Origin: Treponema sp.
GTDB taxonomy: Bacteria > Spirochaetota > Spirochaetia > Treponematales > Breznakiellaceae
Assembly: GCA_031255875.1 (NCBI GenBank)
Contig: JAIRRR010000098.1
Span: forward strand, 1-8,212
Direction: 5' to 3'
DNA length: 8,212 bases
In this document: positions 5,575-8,212 of the stretch, one piece after another
Position numbering within the stretch: the stretch's first letter is position 1
How the letters are laid out: every line of letters begins with the position of its first letter
Made by a program: the position numbers and the translations under genes
Notes under the pieces: model-generated
Database searches by the model: none
Seen by the model: only the letters and a program-made list of their open reading frames with translations
Told to the model about the DNA's origin: nothing

Positions 5575-8212
5575 ATGCTGGTCCAGTACAGGCGGATCAA
5601 GCAGGAACACCAGGGCGAAGTTCTTATTTTCCGTCTGGGCGATTTCTACGAAATGTTCTCCGACGACGCCCTGGAGGTTTCCGCGCTCCTGGGGCTTACC
5701 CTTACCAGCCGCAACGGGCTTCCCATGTGCGGCATCCCGTACCACGCCTCGCGCTCGTATATTGCCCGGCTCCTGAAATTCGGCAAGAAAATCGCCGTCT
5801 GCGAGCAGCTTTCGGAACCGTCAAAGGGCAGGGGCGTCATTGACCGCAAGGTGGTAGAGGTTATTACCCCGGGGACCACCATTGACGAGGACTACCTGGA
5901 CAAGGGCAGTTCCAATTACCTCGCGGCCCTGGCCGCCACTTCCCGCTTTCTGTCCTTCGCCTACATCGATCTTTCCACCGGCGATTTTTTCGCGACCTCG
6001 TTCCCCCCGGAAGGGGCCGTGGAAAGGCTGCGCCTCGAGCTTGAGCGGCTTGAGATACGGGAAATCGTGGTCCAGGAATCCCTTTTGGAAGAGAATGAAG
6101 CGATCGCCCGGGCCGTCGCGGATCACGGCTCCCTTGTTGTAAACCGCTGGGCGGACTGGCTTTTCGATCGGGAGCGGGGCCGGGAATGGCTTGAGAAGCA
6201 GTTCGGCCAGAGCGCCCTGAAAGGCTTCGGCCTTACCGGGCAGTCGGCGGAAACGATAGCCGCCGGCGCGCTGCTTGATTATCTTGACGGAACCGCCAAG
6301 AGCCTTATTCCCCATGTGCGGGTTCTGACCCTCTACGGCGATACCGAATACGTGGGCATAGATGAAGCTTCCCAGCGGAATCTGGAGCTTGTACGCAACC
6401 TCCGCGACGGGGAAAGCGGGTTTTCCCTGCTGGAAGTTATGGACGAGACCTGCTGTTCCATGGGGAGGAGGCTTTTGAAACGGCGTATCCTGCACCCCCT
6501 GCGCGACCTGGGGCGGATCAATGCCCGGCTCGACGCGGTGGAAAAGCTGTACCGGGATCAGGGGGCGCTTTCCGCTTTCAGGGCGCTTTTGGGGAAATGC
6601 CCCGATCTTGAGCGGCTCTGTTCCCGCCTTGCCATGGACCGGGCCCACGGCAAGGATATGGCCGCGGTAAAAAACGCCCTGGTCTCCTATGAGGCCATTG
6701 ACGCGCTGCTACGCGAGATATCCCTGGTGCCTGACGGGGGTGAAAAAGCGCTCTGCGGCGGGGGAGACGCCGCGGCCCTTGCGGAACTCAGGGGCCTTTT
6801 GGAAAGGGGCATCGCCGAAGACCCTTCGATACTTTTAACCGAGGGGAAACTTATCCGCGAAGGCTACAGCGCGGAGCTGGACAAGCTCCGCCAGCTGCGC
6901 GACAGCGGCCGGCGCCTGCTGGAAACATACCTGGAAGAAGAACGGCTGAAAACCGGCATACCGAGTCTCAAGATACGGTACAACCGCATTATCGGTTATT
7001 TTTTCGAGGTGACCAAGGCGCAGCTTTCGAAAGTGCCGTCCCACTTTATCCGGCGCCAGGCTATTCTGGGCGGGGAACGCTATACAACCGAGCGCCTGGC
7101 GGCCCTTGAATCCGACATTAACGGCGCTTCCGACAAGGTGGTGGAACTGGAAAAGGAGCTTTTCCTGGAAATACGCGACAAGGCAAAGGCGCTGATCCCG
7201 GAACTATCCGCCGCGGCCCGCAGAATCGCCGCCCTCGACGTTGCGCAGTCCCTGGCGCGCGCCGCGACCGTGCACGGCTGGGTCAGGCCCCTGGTAGCTG
7301 ACAAAAACAGCATCCGTATCATTGAAGGCCGGCACCCGGTTGTCGAGGCCCATATAAACCGGGGGGAATTTATTCCGAACGACACCCTGCTTGACGGCGA
7401 CGGGGTCTGTTTCGCCCTTATAACCGGCCCCAATATGGCGGGGAAATCGACCTACCTTCGCCAGACCGCGCTTATCACCGTCATGGCCCAGATGGGGAGC
7501 TTTGTCCCGGCCCGGGAGGCGGAGATCGGGATTGCGGACCGGGTATACTGCCGGGTGGGCGCGTCGGACAACCTTGCCCGGGGGGAATCCACGTTTCTTG
7601 TGGAGATGAACGAGACCGCGTACATACTCCACACCGCGACCTGCCGGAGCCTGGTGATTATGGACGAGGTGGGCAGGGGGACCGGCACCAACGACGGCCT
7701 TTCGATAGCCTGGGCGGTCAGCGAGGAGCTTCTGGAACACATACGCTGCCGTACCCTTTTCGCGACCCATTACCACGAACTGGCAAGGATACTCCACCCG
7801 CGGATGGCCAACAGGTCCATGGAAGTTCTGGAACGCGACGGGGAAATAGTATTCCTGCGCAAGCTGAAGGAAGGCCCCACGGAGGAATCTTACGGCATTC
7901 ATGTGGCGGCCCTGGCGGGTATTCCCGATCGGGTTATAGAGCGGGCGGGCGCTGTTATGGCAAAGCTCGCCGAAAATGCCGGGGGGCTTGACGGCCGGAC
8001 TTTGCCCGGCATGGCCGGCCCCGGGGAAGCGCGGGAAAGCGGGAAAACCGACGCGCGTTACGGGGAATTCCTCGCGGAAGTCGCCGCCCTAAACCCGGAT
8101 TCCATGAGCCCGATGGACGCCCTTAACCAGATCTACCTCTGGAAAGCGCGTTTCGGCGCGAAACCCCTCCCGTTCAAAGACGGGATTCCGGCATCCATCC
8201 CCGCCGCGCTTG
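5575..8212 (+). CDS. mutS: DNA mismatch repair protein MutS, 3' end outside window
   Basis: MutS binds mismatches and small loops as a dimer and, with ATP, recruits MutL. 879 codons are present from ATG 5575, and no stop is reached. The N-terminal domain holds GDFYEMF with the mismatch-wedging Phe-x-Glu (F24, E26), then MCGIPYH and the connector. The core/lever has GIDEASQRNLELVRNL (about 261-276), and the clamp contains YNRIIGYFFEVT. The ATPase has Walker A GPNMAGKST (618-626), SDNLARGESTF (664-674), Walker B LVIMDE (693-698), GRGTGTNDG (700-708) and the ATHYHEL switch (730-736). The C-terminus has a dimerisation segment near 826-860, NPDSMSPMDALNQIYLWKAR. The family usually has 850-900 residues, so only a few codons are missing. 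The start is uncertain: ATG 5575 is the first normal in-frame start next to MutS homology but has little ribosome-binding signal. ATC 5551 (adding ISSKESSP) has good Shine-Dalgarno spacing, and TTG 5533 has none. It follows skp by about 216 bp and is probably read from the same transcript. Confidence 0.96.
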   Translation, partial: MLVQYRRIKQEHQGEVLIFRLGDFYEMFSDDALEVSALLGLTLTSRNGLPMCGIPYHASRSYIARLLKFGKKIAVCEQLSEPSKGRGVIDRKVVEVITPGTTIDEDYLDKGSSNYLAALAATSRFLSFAYIDLSTGDFFATSFPPEGAVERLRLELERLEIREIVVQESLLEENEAIARAVADHGSLVVNRWADWLFDRERGREWLEKQFGQSALKGFGLTGQSAETIAAGALLDYLDGTAKSLIPHVRVLTLYGDTEYVGIDEASQRNLELVRNLRDGESGFSLLEVMDETCCSMGRRLLKRRILHPLRDLGRINARLDAVEKLYRDQGALSAFRALLGKCPDLERLCSRLAMDRAHGKDMAAVKNALVSYEAIDALLREISLVPDGGEKALCGGGDAAALAELRGLLERGIAEDPSILLTEGKLIREGYSAELDKLRQLRDSGRRLLETYLEEERLKTGIPSLKIRYNRIIGYFFEVTKAQLSKVPSHFIRRQAILGGERYTTERLAALESDINGASDKVVELEKELFLEIRDKAKALIPELSAAARRIAALDVAQSLARAATVHGWVRPLVADKNSIRIIEGRHPVVEAHINRGEFIPNDTLLDGDGVCFALITGPNMAGKSTYLRQTALITVMAQMGSFVPAREAEIGIADRVYCRVGASDNLARGESTFLVEMNETAYILHTATCRSLVIMDEVGRGTGTNDGLSIAWAVSEELLEHIRCRTLFATHYHELARILHPRMANRSMEVLERDGEIVFLRKLKEGPTEESYGIHVAALAGIPDRVIERAGAVMAKLAENAGGLDGRTLPGMAGPGEARESGKTDARYGEFLAEVAALNPDSMSPMDALNQIYLWKARFGAKPLPFKDGIPASIPAAL

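Noticed and set aside
5451..5843. 130-codon plus-strand frame starting in the skp-mutS spacer
   Set aside because: It has no Shine-Dalgarno and overlaps the conserved mutS N-terminus in another frame. Its translation is low-complexity Arg/Gly/Pro.
5821..6648. 275-codon minus-strand open frame inside mutS
   Set aside because: It is antisense to conserved MutS domains. Its Pro/Gly/Lys-rich translation matches no family I recognise.
7204..7902. 232-codon minus-strand open frame opposite the MutS ATPase domain
   Set aside because: It is a shadow of highly constrained MutS codons, with no ribosome-binding site or promoter evident.

Overview
The window carries four co-oriented (+ strand) genes in the order tamB-like (3' part), bamA, skp/ompH and mutS (5' part). 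It is G+C-rich and densely coding, and the only gaps are about 97 bp before bamA and about 216 bp before mutS. This order (a TamB-family gene, BamA, an OmpH/Skp chaperone, then MutS) is the one I know from treponemes, for example the TP0324-TP0328 neighbourhood of Treponema pallidum. In many LPS-bearing diderms, bamA-skp is instead followed by lpxD-fabZ-lpxA. Synteny and protein character therefore suggest a spirochaete of the Treponema group. The G+C-rich sequence points to a gut or free-living relative rather than T. pallidum itself. The genus call is inference.

Layout. 1-2154 is the C-terminal 717 codons of a TamB-like inter-membrane protein whose start lies upstream. 2131-2252 is a compact control region: a strong sigma70-type promoter with an extended -10 embedded in the last codons and stop of the tamB-like gene, a leader with a bulged hairpin, and a possible six-codon leader ORF whose stop overlaps the bamA ATG. 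2252-4804 is bamA, complete, with five POTRA domains and a barrel. 4828-5358 is skp/ompH, 23 bp behind bamA and surely in the same operon. 5359-5574 is a spacer with two hairpins and no convincing gene. 5575 to the window end is mutS, which runs off the edge close to its expected C-terminus.

How the genes fit together. TamB, BamA and Skp are all parts of outer-membrane biogenesis. Skp carries unfolded barrel proteins across the periplasm, BamA folds and inserts them, and TamB-type proteins bridge the two membranes and are implicated in lipid transport and barrel assembly. MutS is a cytoplasmic mismatch-repair ATPase with no envelope role; it probably shares the transcript only by genome arrangement.

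I see no mobile element, CRISPR array, tRNA or rRNA, and no undescribed multi-gene system. The points most worth checking are the promoter and mini-ORF arrangement ahead of bamA and the mutS start, where the best-placed ribosome-binding site precedes an ATC codon instead of a normal start.
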